Assembly: GCA_035546355.1 (NCBI GenBank)
Contig: DATKEH010000434.1
Span: 1 to 10,150 of the forward strand
DNA from: DATKEH01 sp035546355
GTDB lineage: Bacteria; Acidobacteriota; Thermoanaerobaculia; Multivoradales; JAIOJS01
Length of the DNA: 10,150 bases
Reading direction: 5' to 3'
Shown here: positions 1-6,367 of the stretch, in pieces
How positions within the stretch are numbered: the first letter of the stretch is position 1
Layout: every line of letters starts with the position of its first letter
Made by a program: the position numbers and the translations under genes
Notes under the pieces: generated by a model
Databases searched by the model: none
The model's input: only the letters and a program-made list of their open reading frames with translations
What the model was told of the DNA's origin: nothing

Positions 1-873
1 GCGGCCGTCGAGAAGGCCCTCGCCGCCCGCGACGGGCGGCCGGCGTCGGTGGTCGCCGACCGCCCGATCGCCGGCGGCTGCATCCACGACTCGCGGCTGC
101 TCGAGCTCGCCGACGGCCGGCGGCTGTTCCTCAAGGCCGACGCCGGGGCGCCGCCCGACCTGTTCGAGCGCGAGGCGGAGGGGCTGGCCGCCCTCGCCGC
201 CGCCGGCGCCGTGCGGGTGCCAGCCGATCCGCTGCCCGGCCGCGCCGGCGGCACCGTGTTCCTGCTCATGGAGGCCATTCCCCGTGGCAGCCCCGGGCGC
301 GGGTTCTTCGCCGATTTCGGCCACCGCTTCGCCGCGCTGCACCGGGACACCCGCGGCGGGCGGCATGGCTTGGACCAGGACAATTACCTCGGCGGCACAC
401 CCCAGCCCAACGGCTGGAGCGAGTCGTGGGTCGACTTCTTCCGCCAGCACCGTCTCGGCCACCAGCTGCGCCTGGCCCGGGAGCGCGGGCGGTCGGACGC
501 CGAGCTCGAACGCCTCGGCGCCAGCCTGCTCGAGCGGCTCGGCCGCTGGTTCGACGTCCCCGGCGAGCCCGCCTGCCTGCTGCACGGGGACCTGTGGAGC
601 GGCAACTTCCTCGCCGACGACCGCGGCGCGCCGGTGCTCGTCGATCCCGCCGTCTACCACGGCCACCGCGAGGCCGACCTCGCCATGACCCGTCTCTTCG
701 GCGGCTTCGAGAGCGCCTTCTACCGCGCCTACGAAGAGGCCTGGCCGCTGCCCCCGGGCCACGAGGAGCGCCTGCCGCTCTACCAGCTCTACCACTTGCT
801 CAACCACCTCAACCTCTTCGGCGCCAGCTACCGCGGCCGCTGCCTGGCCATCCTGCGCCGCTACGCGGGTTGA
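1..873 (+). CDS. Fructosamine kinase family protein (5' end outside window)
   Basis: Fructosamine/ketosamine-3-kinase family members phosphorylate sugar-amine adducts so that glycated amines or proteins break down; they act in the cytoplasm. The frame is open from base 1. Residues encoded before the internal GTG at 49 (AAVEKALAARDGRPA) match the usual N-terminal helix of the family, so the true start is most likely just upstream and the gene is truncated by the window edge. Visible motifs are DNYLGGTPQPNGW (codons about 126-138), which matches the family's substrate-side signature, and HGDLWSGN with its His at codon 195, the catalytic loop. VDPAVYHGHREADLAM follows, carrying the metal-binding Asp, then YQLYHLLNHLNLFG near the C-terminus. 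The 290 visible codons are close to the roughly 286 residues of E. coli YniA. The exact physiological substrate cannot be read from sequence. The next gene starts 28 bases downstream but seems to have its own -10 box. Confidence 0.9.
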   Translation, partial: AAVEKALAARDGRPASVVADRPIAGGCIHDSRLLELADGRRLFLKADAGAPPDLFEREAEGLAALAAAGAVRVPADPLPGRAGGTVFLLMEAIPRGSPGRGFFADFGHRFAALHRDTRGGRHGLDQDNYLGGTPQPNGWSESWVDFFRQHRLGHQLRLARERGRSDAELERLGASLLERLGRWFDVPGEPACLLHGDLWSGNFLADDRGAPVLVDPAVYHGHREADLAMTRLFGGFESAFYRAYEEAWPLPPGHEERLPLYQLYHLLNHLNLFGASYRGRCLAILRRYAG

Positions 874-882
874 GGCGGCGAG

Positions 883-888
883 TACAAT
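883..888 (+). promoter_or_regulatory. -10-like box TACAAT before the receptor kinase gene
   Basis: TACAAT matches the bacterial -10 consensus at 5 of 6 bases and ends 13 bases before the ATG at 902. A start site about 7 bases downstream would give a 5' leader of only a few bases. No -35 element is visible at normal spacing, and no clear Shine-Dalgarno sequence precedes the ATG. The same hexamer lies just before the gene at 7059. The function is inferred from position and from this recurrence. Confidence 0.45.
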
Positions 889-901
889 CGCGGCAGGACC
901 C

Positions 902-3790
902 ATGGCCTCGCTGATCGGCCGCACCCTGTCGCACTACCGGATCACCGAGCTCCTCGGCGAGGGCGGGATGGGCGAGGTGTACCGCGCCGAGGACTCGAGC
1001 CTGGGCCGAGAGGTGGCCCTCAAGGTGCTGCCGGCGGAGGTGGCTGGCGACGCCGACCGGCTCGCCCGCTTCCAGCGCGAGGCGCGCGCCGTGGCGGCCC
1101 TGAACCACCCCAACATCGTCACCATCCATTCGGTCGAGGAAGCCGAGGGGGTCCACTTCCTGACCATGGAGCTGGTGGCGGGGAAGACCCTCGACCAGCG
1201 CATCCCGGCCGGCGGCATGCCGCTCGGGGAGTTCTTCGCCATCGCCCTGCCGCTGGTCGAGGCCCTGGCCGCGGCCCACGCCCGGGGCGTCGTCCACCGC
1301 GACGTCAAGGCAGCCAACGTCATGGTCACCGGGGACGGCCGCACCAAGATCCTCGACTTCGGCCTCGCCCGCATGGGCGAGCTCGACGCCGATCCCTCGG
1401 CGGCCACCCAGACCGCCACCCAGCTGGGGGCGGTGCTGGGGACGCCGGCCTACATGGCGCCCGAGCAGGCCCGGGGGCTGCCGGCCACGGCGCTCTCCGA
1501 CGTCTTCTCCACCGGCGTGCTGCTGTACGAGATGCTGACCGGCGAGCGGCCCTTCCGCCGCATCGACGGGCCGTCGACGGTGCACGCCATCGTGCACGAC
1601 ACGCCACGCCCCCTGGCGACGAGGCGCCCGGACGTGCCGCACGACCTGGCGCGCATCGTCGCGCGCTGCCTGGAGAAGGATCCGGCGGCCCGCTACGCTT
1701 CGGCCGAGGAGCTGCGGGCGGCGCTGGCTGCGAGCCGGTCGCGCCACGTACGCTCGCCCCTCGACCTGCGCTCGCTGCTGGCGCGCTGGCAGGTGGTGGT
1801 GCCGGCCGTTGCGGTCCTCGCCGGCCTCGCCGCGCTGGCCGTCTGGGGGGGGCTGCGCAGCGCCCGCAGCGAGCGCGTGCGCACCGAGACGGTGCCGCGC
1901 ATCGAGGCGCTGCTGGAGCAGGGCCGCTACTTCGAAGCCTTCACGCTGGGCCGCGAGGCGCAACGTCGGCTCCCCGACGACCCGACGGTGCGCAAGCTGA
2001 TCGAGCGCTCGTCCTGGGCCGCCGAGATCGAGACGACGCCGGCGGGAGCCGAGGTCGCCTTCCGAGCCTACGACGAGCCCGGCGGGCCCTGGCACTCCCT
2101 CGGCAGGACGCCGATCGACGGCGCCCGCATCCCCGCCGCCTACGTCGTCTTCCGGCTCACCCGGGAGGGTCACGAGCCGATGCTGCTGGCCGGCGGCGAC
2201 CCCTCCTTCGCGGTCGCGCTGGTACCCGCCGGCACCGCGCCCGAGGGGATGGTGCGGGTGCCCGCGGGGGTCGAGAGCTCCGGTGCGGCGGAGCCGGTGG
2301 AGCTCGGCGCCTTCTGGATCGACCGCTACGAGGTGACCCACCGCGACTACGCCGCCTTCGTCGCCGCCGGCGGCTACTCCGACCCCCGCTACTGGCAGGA
2401 GCCGGTGGTCTACGGCGACCACACCCTGGAGTGGGAGGAGGCGATGACACGGTTCGTCGACGCCACCGGCCGCCCCGGGCCCGCCGGCTGGGAGCTCGGC
2501 GGCTACCCCGAGGGCGAGGGCGATCTGCCGGTGCGCGGCGTCAGCTGGTTCGAGGCGGCCGCCTACGCGCGGTGGGCCGGCAAGGACCTCCCCACCGTCT
2601 ATCACTGGCGCCGCGCCGCGGGCATGGACATCTTTGCGGACATCCTCGGCCTCAGCAACTTCGGCGGCGACGGGCCGGCCGCGCCGGGGACCTACCACGG
2701 CGTCGGCCCGTGGGGAACCTACGACATGGCCGGCAACGTCAAGGAGTGGTGCCGGAACGCCGCCGGCGCCCTGCGCTACAGCCTCGGCGGGGGCTGGGAC
2801 GAGGCGCCCTACCTGTTCTCGGATGTCGACGCCCGGCCGCCGCTCGAGCGGCGGGCCAATCAGGGCTTCCGCTGCGTGCGCTACGACCAGCCGCCGAACG
2901 AGGAGCTGATGGCCCCGGTGGAGGGCCTGCGTTACGACTTCGCGCAGGTGGAGCCGGTGGACGACGAGCTCTACGCCTTCTTCGCCGGGCTCTACGCCTA
3001 CGACCCGAGCCCCCTGGACGCGCGGGTCGAGCTGACCGACGACGCCTCGCCGCACTGGCGCCGGGAGACGGTGAGCTTCGAGCCCGCCTACGAGGGGCCG
3101 CGGATGGTGGCCCACCTGTTCCTCCCCGCGAACGCCACGCCTCCCTACCAGGCCGTCATCTACCGACCCAGCTCGGCGGCCAACCAGCTCCCGCGGGTCG
3201 AGGACTACGTCAACCTCCCCGACTACGTGCCGCGCAGCGGCCGGGCGCTGGTGGTGCCGGCTTACTGGGGGACCTTCGAGCGGGGCGTCGAGGCGAGGAG
3301 CTTCTCGGCCTCGGCGATGCGCGAGCGGGTCACCCGCCAGGTCCGGGACCTCCGGCGCACCATCGACTACCTCGAGACGCGGCCGGACATCGACTCCGGG
3401 AAGCTGGCCTACGCCGGCGTCAGCGCCGGCGGCGAGTACGGGCCGGTCTACCTGGCGCTGGAGGACCGCCTGCAGGCCGCGGTGCTGGTGGTCGCCGGCT
3501 TCCACGACGCGCACATGCTGCGCGAGCCGCCCGAGGTCAACCCCTGGAACTTCGCGCCGCGGGTCTCCGTACCGACCCTGATGATCAACGGCGAGAACGA
3601 CTTCACCCTGCCGTACGAGACGGCGCAGAAACCGATGTTCGACCTGCTCGGCACCGACCCCGAACACAAGCGGCTGGTGGTGATCGCCGGTGGCCACGTC
3701 ACCACCGACCGCCACGCCCTCATCCGCCATGCCCTCGCCTGGTTCGATCGCTACCTCGGGCCGGTGCAGCCGGCTCCCACCGGCAGGTAG
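902..3790 (+). CDS. Transmembrane Ser/Thr kinase with PEGA-like, SUMF1-like and alpha/beta hydrolase domains
   Basis: A 962-residue receptor-like protein. The N-terminal Hanks-type kinase looks active: glycine loop LGEGGMGEVY (18-27), Lys41, HRDVKAAN with Asp134, and Asp152 of the DFG motif. GTPAYMAPEQARG follows in the activation segment. One hydrophobic segment (about 298-318) should cross the inner membrane. Outside it come a short TPR-like helical stretch, a PEGA-like segment (about 372-435, with SLGRTPI) and a SUMF1/FGE-like domain (about 447-663, from GMVRVP to GFRCVRY). The C-terminal alpha/beta hydrolase domain (about 690-955) has a plausible triad: Ser841 in GVSAGG, Asp900 in GENDF and His932 in GGHV. 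The SUMF1-like part lacks the paired catalytic cysteines of true formylglycine-generating enzymes, so it is probably a binding or structural module. The kinase substrate and hydrolase substrate are unknown. Start chosen at ATG 902 because kinase homology begins at once and a -10 box lies just upstream. Confidence 0.93.
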   Translation: MASLIGRTLSHYRITELLGEGGMGEVYRAEDSSLGREVALKVLPAEVAGDADRLARFQREARAVAALNHPNIVTIHSVEEAEGVHFLTMELVAGKTLDQRIPAGGMPLGEFFAIALPLVEALAAAHARGVVHRDVKAANVMVTGDGRTKILDFGLARMGELDADPSAATQTATQLGAVLGTPAYMAPEQARGLPATALSDVFSTGVLLYEMLTGERPFRRIDGPSTVHAIVHDTPRPLATRRPDVPHDLARIVARCLEKDPAARYASAEELRAALAASRSRHVRSPLDLRSLLARWQVVVPAVAVLAGLAALAVWGGLRSARSERVRTETVPRIEALLEQGRYFEAFTLGREAQRRLPDDPTVRKLIERSSWAAEIETTPAGAEVAFRAYDEPGGPWHSLGRTPIDGARIPAAYVVFRLTREGHEPMLLAGGDPSFAVALVPAGTAPEGMVRVPAGVESSGAAEPVELGAFWIDRYEVTHRDYAAFVAAGGYSDPRYWQEPVVYGDHTLEWEEAMTRFVDATGRPGPAGWELGGYPEGEGDLPVRGVSWFEAAAYARWAGKDLPTVYHWRRAAGMDIFADILGLSNFGGDGPAAPGTYHGVGPWGTYDMAGNVKEWCRNAAGALRYSLGGGWDEAPYLFSDVDARPPLERRANQGFRCVRYDQPPNEELMAPVEGLRYDFAQVEPVDDELYAFFAGLYAYDPSPLDARVELTDDASPHWRRETVSFEPAYEGPRMVAHLFLPANATPPYQAVIYRPSSAANQLPRVEDYVNLPDYVPRSGRALVVPAYWGTFERGVEARSFSASAMRERVTRQVRDLRRTIDYLETRPDIDSGKLAYAGVSAGGEYGPVYLALEDRLQAAVLVVAGFHDAHMLREPPEVNPWNFAPRVSVPTLMINGENDFTLPYETAQKPMFDLLGTDPEHKRLVVIAGGHVTTDRHALIRHALAWFDRYLGPVQPAPTGR

Positions 3791-3825
3791 GATTCGCGGG
3801 TGGAGCTCTCGCAGCCGGCGGCGGC

Positions 3826-4533
3826 ATGAGGCGGCGCCACCGCGAGGGCGCCGGAGCCGCGGCTGTCGGGATGCTGCTGCTGGCGCTGCTCGCCCCGCCG
3901 CAAGACGCCCAGGCGGCCCCCCCGGTCGCCATCGGCGTCCAGGCCGGCAGCGCCGGTCTCGGCGTCGACCTGGCGCTGCGCCCGCACCAGAGCCTACAGC
4001 CGCGGCTCGCCGTGCGCGGCTGGACCCTCGACGACAGCTTCGAGGAGACCGGCATCACCTACGACGCGGAGCTGCAGCTCGCCAGCGCCCTGCTGCTGCT
4101 CGACTGGTATCCCACCGGCGCCGGCTTCCGCATCAGCGTCGGCGCCGGCTGGAACGGCACCGAGCTGGAGCTCACCGCCCCTCTCGAGCAGCTCCTGCGC
4201 CGAGAGGTCCCGGACCTGCCGCCCATCGACGTCGATGTCGGTCGCGCCGTCGGCACGGCGGCCGGCGACGACCTGGTGCCGGCCCTGCTGCTCGGCTGGG
4301 GGAGCCCTTTCGCCGGCGGCCGCTGGGGCGCCTCCTTCGAGGTCGGCGCCGTCTACCACGGCCGGCCCGAGGTCGAGCTGCGCGCCGAGACGCCGCTGCC
4401 GATCGGCTCCATCCCCGGCGGAGCCGAGGCGCTCGCTGCGCTCATCGCCGACGAACGGCGGGCGCTGGAAGCCGAGCTCGAGGACTACCGGGTGCTGCCG
4501 GTGGTGAGCTTCGGCGTCTGGTACCGCTGGTAG
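3826..4533 (+). CDS. Exported protein, probable outer-membrane beta-barrel
   Basis: A 235-residue protein of no assigned name. The N-terminus is a typical signal peptide: RRRHR, then a hydrophobic core rich in Leu and Ala, with likely cleavage after the AQA near residue 30. The mature part alternates polar and hydrophobic residues in strand-like runs (IGVQAGSAGLGVDLAL, LLLDWYPTGAGFRISVGAGW, LLLGWGSPF, WGASFEVGAVYHG). It ends VSFGVWYRW, with the terminal aromatic residue usual for outer-membrane barrels recognised by the BAM machinery. An acidic helical stretch (about 205-225, ADERRALEAELEDYR) precedes the last strand. I recall similar small barrels annotated as hypothetical outer-membrane proteins in proteobacteria, but cannot confirm the match. 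It starts 35 bases after the kinase stop with no clear terminator or promoter between, so it may be co-transcribed. ATG 3826 was chosen because it puts the signal peptide at the N-terminus. Confidence 0.8.
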   Translation: MRRRHREGAGAAAVGMLLLALLAPPQDAQAAPPVAIGVQAGSAGLGVDLALRPHQSLQPRLAVRGWTLDDSFEETGITYDAELQLASALLLLDWYPTGAGFRISVGAGWNGTELELTAPLEQLLRREVPDLPPIDVDVGRAVGTAAGDDLVPALLLGWGSPFAGGRWGASFEVGAVYHGRPEVELRAETPLPIGSIPGGAEALAALIADERRALEAELEDYRVLPVVSFGVWYRW

Positions 4534-4658
4534 GGTTGGGGTGGCTGCCGGGCGGGTGGAATCCCGTCGGGGGCGCGCGTGTTTCGAGGCATGACACACT
4601 TGGCCCTGCCGCCGTCAGGCTGCTCGACTGATTCGCGCCACCGGGGGGCGGCCGGGAA

Positions 4659-4664
4659 AGGAGA
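4659..4664 (+). promoter_or_regulatory. Ribosome binding site AGGAGA
   Basis: AGGAGA lies two bases before the ATG at 4667, inside the longer match AAAGGAGA. The spacing is short, but it is one of the strongest Shine-Dalgarno matches in the window and fixes the start of the small gene that follows. Confidence 0.65.
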
Positions 4665-4666
4665 TT

Positions 4667-4897
4667 ATGGCGAAACGATCCAGCACCACGTTCCAGAAAC
4701 GACAGAGGGAGATGGCGCGCCAGGCGAAGCGCCGGGAGAAGCTCGAGCGGCGCCAGGAGCGCAATCGCCAGAAGGCGGAGAATCCGCGCGAGGTTCCGAT
4801 CGAGCCGCACGAGGTCTACCTGCCCGAGGAGCTCGAAGAGCTCGAAGACTCCACCGCCGACGAGGAGGAGCCGCCTCTCCGCGTCAGCGGCGCGTGA
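4667..4897 (+). CDS. Small highly charged protein of unknown function
   Basis: A 76-residue protein with two opposite halves. Residues 1-41 are very basic and helix-prone (MAKRSSTTFQKRQREMARQ, then repeated KRREK/RRQER patterns), as in nucleic-acid or ribosome-associated peptides. Residues 42-76 are acidic (PEELEELEDSTADEEEPP) and probably disordered. There is no signal peptide, membrane segment or cysteine. Short proteins opening with a MAKRSSTTFQKRQKE-like sequence are, as I recall, found in several high-GC Gram-negative groups as conserved hypotheticals, which together with the strong ribosome binding site supports a real gene. The opposed charges would allow self-pairing or binding to RNA or the ribosome, but that is inference. 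It stands 133 bases after the barrel gene and is followed by a long gap, so it may be its own unit. Confidence 0.75.
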   Translation: MAKRSSTTFQKRQREMARQAKRREKLERRQERNRQKAENPREVPIEPHEVYLPEELEELEDSTADEEEPPLRVSGA

Positions 4898-5028
4898 CCG
4901 GGCGACAGATGACGCCGGTGTTGCGGCGGTCGGCCGGGACCTTCATCATGCCGTCCGCCGCCTCCGCCTAGCCCGGCTCGGCACCCGGCGACCACCGGGG
5001 CCCAGCCCGCCCGTTCCGCGACACGCCC

Positions 5029-5045
5029 GCCGGTGCGGCACCGGC
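5029..5045. repeat. Perfect 17-bp palindrome, candidate activator site
   Basis: GCCGGTGC and GCACCGGC form 8-base arms around a single central G at 5037. The centre lies about 111 bases upstream of the transcription start predicted from the sigma-54-like promoter, within the range where enhancer-binding proteins bind as dimers. It could instead be an RNA hairpin ending transcripts from the gene at 4667, but no T-run follows and it lies 131 bases past that stop. GC-rich DNA makes palindromes more likely by chance. Confidence 0.4.
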
Positions 5046-5121
5046 CCTTACGACGATGCCGAGCAGCCGGTCCCGGCGCGGCGTCTCGGCCCCTGCGCGG
5101 CCCGCGGCCGGCGTCGGCGCC

Positions 5122-5138
5122 TGGCCCGAGTCTTGCGT
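5122..5138 (+). promoter_or_regulatory. Candidate sigma-54 (-24/-12) promoter
   Basis: TGGCCCGAGTCTTGCGT fits the sigma-54 consensus TGGCACG-N4-TTGCW with two differences (C for A, and G at the final W). The invariant GG (5123-5124) and GC (5135-5136) are 12 bases apart start to start, the required spacing. This places the transcription start near 5148 and leaves a leader of about 36 bases before the ATG at 5184. The orientation and the position in a gene-free gap fit. No IHF-like A/T-rich site is seen. Confidence 0.5.
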
Positions 5139-5183
5139 CAGCTCTCCCTTGCCCCTGCGGGCGGGGACCGGAGAGCGAGACCT

Positions 5184-5762
5184 ATGACCGACATGACGTG
5201 GATTCTCATCGCCCTGGCGGCGATCCTGATCGTCGGACTGCTGGCGTGGTCCGTCGTCCGAGTGCGGCGACACCGCGCGTTGAAGCAGCAGTTCGGTCCA
5301 GAGTACGACCGAACGGTGGAGAGCGCCGGCAACCGCGGCAAGGCCGAAAAGGAGCTCGAGGAGCGCCGCGAGCGGGTGGCGCAGCTCGAGCTGCGGCCGC
5401 TGTCGCCGGCGAGGAAGGGGGAGCTGCGTGAGAGCTGGCGCCAGGTGGAGCTCGACTTCGTCGACCACCCGGCGGCGGCCGTGGCGGCCGCCGAGGACCT
5501 GCTGCGAATGGCGTTGCAGGAGCGTGGCTACCCGGTCGACACCACCGACCGCCACCCCGAGGACCTCTCGGTAGAGCACGCCGAGGTGATGGAGGACTAC
5601 CGCAACGCCGCCTCGATCGCCGGGCGCAGCGCCCGCGGCGAAGCGAGCACCGAGGACCTGCGCCAGGCGACCCAGTGCTATCGCCGAGTGATGGCCAGCC
5701 TGGTCGACCACGAGCCCGAGGCGGCGGCGGCCGCCCCGGCGCGGAGCGTGAGGGCATCATGA
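5184..5762 (+). CDS. Membrane-anchored protein with uncharacterised FVDxP domain
   Basis: A 192-residue protein. Residues 6-25 (WILIALAAILIVGLLAWSVV) form one membrane anchor, followed by Arg/His-rich residues that should hold the rest in the cytoplasm. Next comes RALKQQFGPEYDRTVE, a charged helical stretch (about 52-70), then a domain with W85-x6-F92-V-D-x-P, AVAAAEDLLRMALQERGYPV and ASTEDLRQATQCYRRVM. As I recall, similar proteins with an FGPEYDRTV motif occur in actinobacteria and proteobacteria as conserved hypotheticals. No enzymatic motif is visible and I do not know the function. The stop overlaps the next ATG (ATGA at 5759-5762), and the next product carries the same domain, so the two proteins probably act together. 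The ATG at 5184 has GGAG 10 bases upstream; a TTG at 5133 is less likely because it lies within the predicted promoter. Confidence 0.85.
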   Translation: MTDMTWILIALAAILIVGLLAWSVVRVRRHRALKQQFGPEYDRTVESAGNRGKAEKELEERRERVAQLELRPLSPARKGELRESWRQVELDFVDHPAAAVAAAEDLLRMALQERGYPVDTTDRHPEDLSVEHAEVMEDYRNAASIAGRSARGEASTEDLRQATQCYRRVMASLVDHEPEAAAAAPARSVRAS

Positions 5763-6307
5763 GGCAGCAGCGACACCAGAGCGACGAGCGGGAGGGGATG
5801 AGGCGCGGGCCGCTGGCGACCGAACCGGGGACGCTGGAGGACGCCAAGCGGGAGAACCCGGTGGAGGAGGCGCGCGAGGAGATCGCCGAGGCGCGGCAGC
5901 AGCATCGCGCCGGCGAGGCCGGCGAGGCGCGGGCCGAACGCGACGAGGAGATGCGGGAGCGGGGCCAGCAGGCCGCGAGCGCCGGGCCGCCGGTGGGCGA
6001 GGCGCAGGGCCATCCGGCCGCGGCGCCGGCGGAGCCGGCGCACCACCTGCTGTCGGATCAGGAGCGCACGCGATTCCTGCAGCGCTGGGAGCGGGTGCAG
6101 GGGCGCTTCGTCGACAACCCCCGCGAATCGGTGGCCGAGGCCGACACGCTGGTCAGCGACGTCATCGAGGAGCTGCGCGAGCTGTTCGACAGCGAGCGCT
6201 CCGGCCTCGAGGGCACCTGGAGCCGCGGCGAGGAGGTCTCCACCGAGACCCTGCGCCGGTCGCTGCAGCGCTATCGCGCCTTCTTCGCAAGGCTGTTGGA
6301 GCTGTAG
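5759..6307 (+). CDS. Soluble protein with charged N-terminus and C-terminal FVDxP domain
   Basis: A 182-residue protein with no membrane segment. Residues 1-95 are low-complexity and strongly charged (AREEIAEARQQ, GEAGEARAERDEEMRERGQ) and end in an Ala/Pro-rich linker. This part is likely a long helix or disordered. The C-terminal domain (about 100-182) holds W110-x6-F117-V-D-N-P, ESVAEADTLVSDVIEEL, an acidic stretch with GLEGTWSRGEEVSTETL, and LQRYRAFFARLLEL. The core pattern matches the preceding protein: same W-to-F spacing, Ala/Asp helix after FVDxP, then STE(D/T)LR and a YR helix near the end. The gene starts inside the preceding stop codon, which suggests translational coupling. A hairpin follows soon after the stop. 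The function is unknown; a stress-linked role is only a guess from the sigma-54-like promoter. Confidence 0.85.
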   Translation: MRQQRHQSDEREGMRRGPLATEPGTLEDAKRENPVEEAREEIAEARQQHRAGEAGEARAERDEEMRERGQQAASAGPPVGEAQGHPAAAPAEPAHHLLSDQERTRFLQRWERVQGRFVDNPRESVAEADTLVSDVIEELRELFDSERSGLEGTWSRGEEVSTETLRRSLQRYRAFFARLLEL

Positions 6308-6324
6308 ACGCGCACGCCATGAGC

Positions 6325-6355
6325 TGCGCGAAGCCCCGCCGCGCGGGGTTGCGCA
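6325..6355. terminator. Hairpin between convergent genes, probable two-way terminator
   Basis: TGCGC (6325-6329) pairs with GCGCA (6351-6355), AA (6331-6332) with TT (6349-6350), and CCCCGC (6334-6339) with GCGGGG (6343-6348) around a CGC loop. That is 13 base pairs with two single-base bulges (G6330 and G6333). It sits between the stop at 6307 and the convergent stop at 6368. There is no T-run, so it may act through stalling or Rho, or may protect RNA ends. A second hairpin (CCCGGG at 6360-6365 and 6371-6376) covers the stop of the - strand gene. Confidence 0.6.
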
Positions 6356-6367
6356 CGCTCCCGGGCG

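Larger units (their letters stand above)
4898..5183 (+). other. Gene-free gap with regulatory signals
   Basis: No convincing protein-coding frame is visible in these 286 bases; a 20-codon ATG frame at 4911-4973 has no ribosome binding site or recognisable content. The gap holds a short hairpin CCCGG/CCGGG with a six-base loop (4984-4999), a perfect 17-base palindrome (5029-5045) and a sigma-54-like promoter (5122-5138). It most likely separates the small gene at 4667 from the operon at 5184 and carries that operon's control region. Confidence 0.55.

Noticed and set aside
809..3730. Open frame of 973 codons antisense to the kinase gene
   Set aside because: It mirrors the kinase gene exactly where third positions are G/C-rich, its translation is Arg/Gly/Val/His-rich without any fold or motif, and the + strand product is clearly real.
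2431..3825. Upstream in-frame extension of the barrel protein
   Set aside because: The translation is Arg/Pro/Gly-rich shadow of the kinase gene; the signal peptide begins at ATG 3826.
4592..4666. Possible promoter before the small charged gene (ATGACACACTT region)
   Set aside because: The best hexamers match the -10 consensus at only 3 of 6 bases, with no partner -35 box.
5133..5183. Alternative TTG start for the anchored protein
   Set aside because: It overlaps the -12 part of the sigma-54-like promoter, and the membrane segment sits at the N-terminus only with ATG 5184.
4968..5711. Open frame of 247 codons on the - strand
   Set aside because: It lacks any motif and is antisense to the anchored protein, whose membrane segment and conserved domain are clear.
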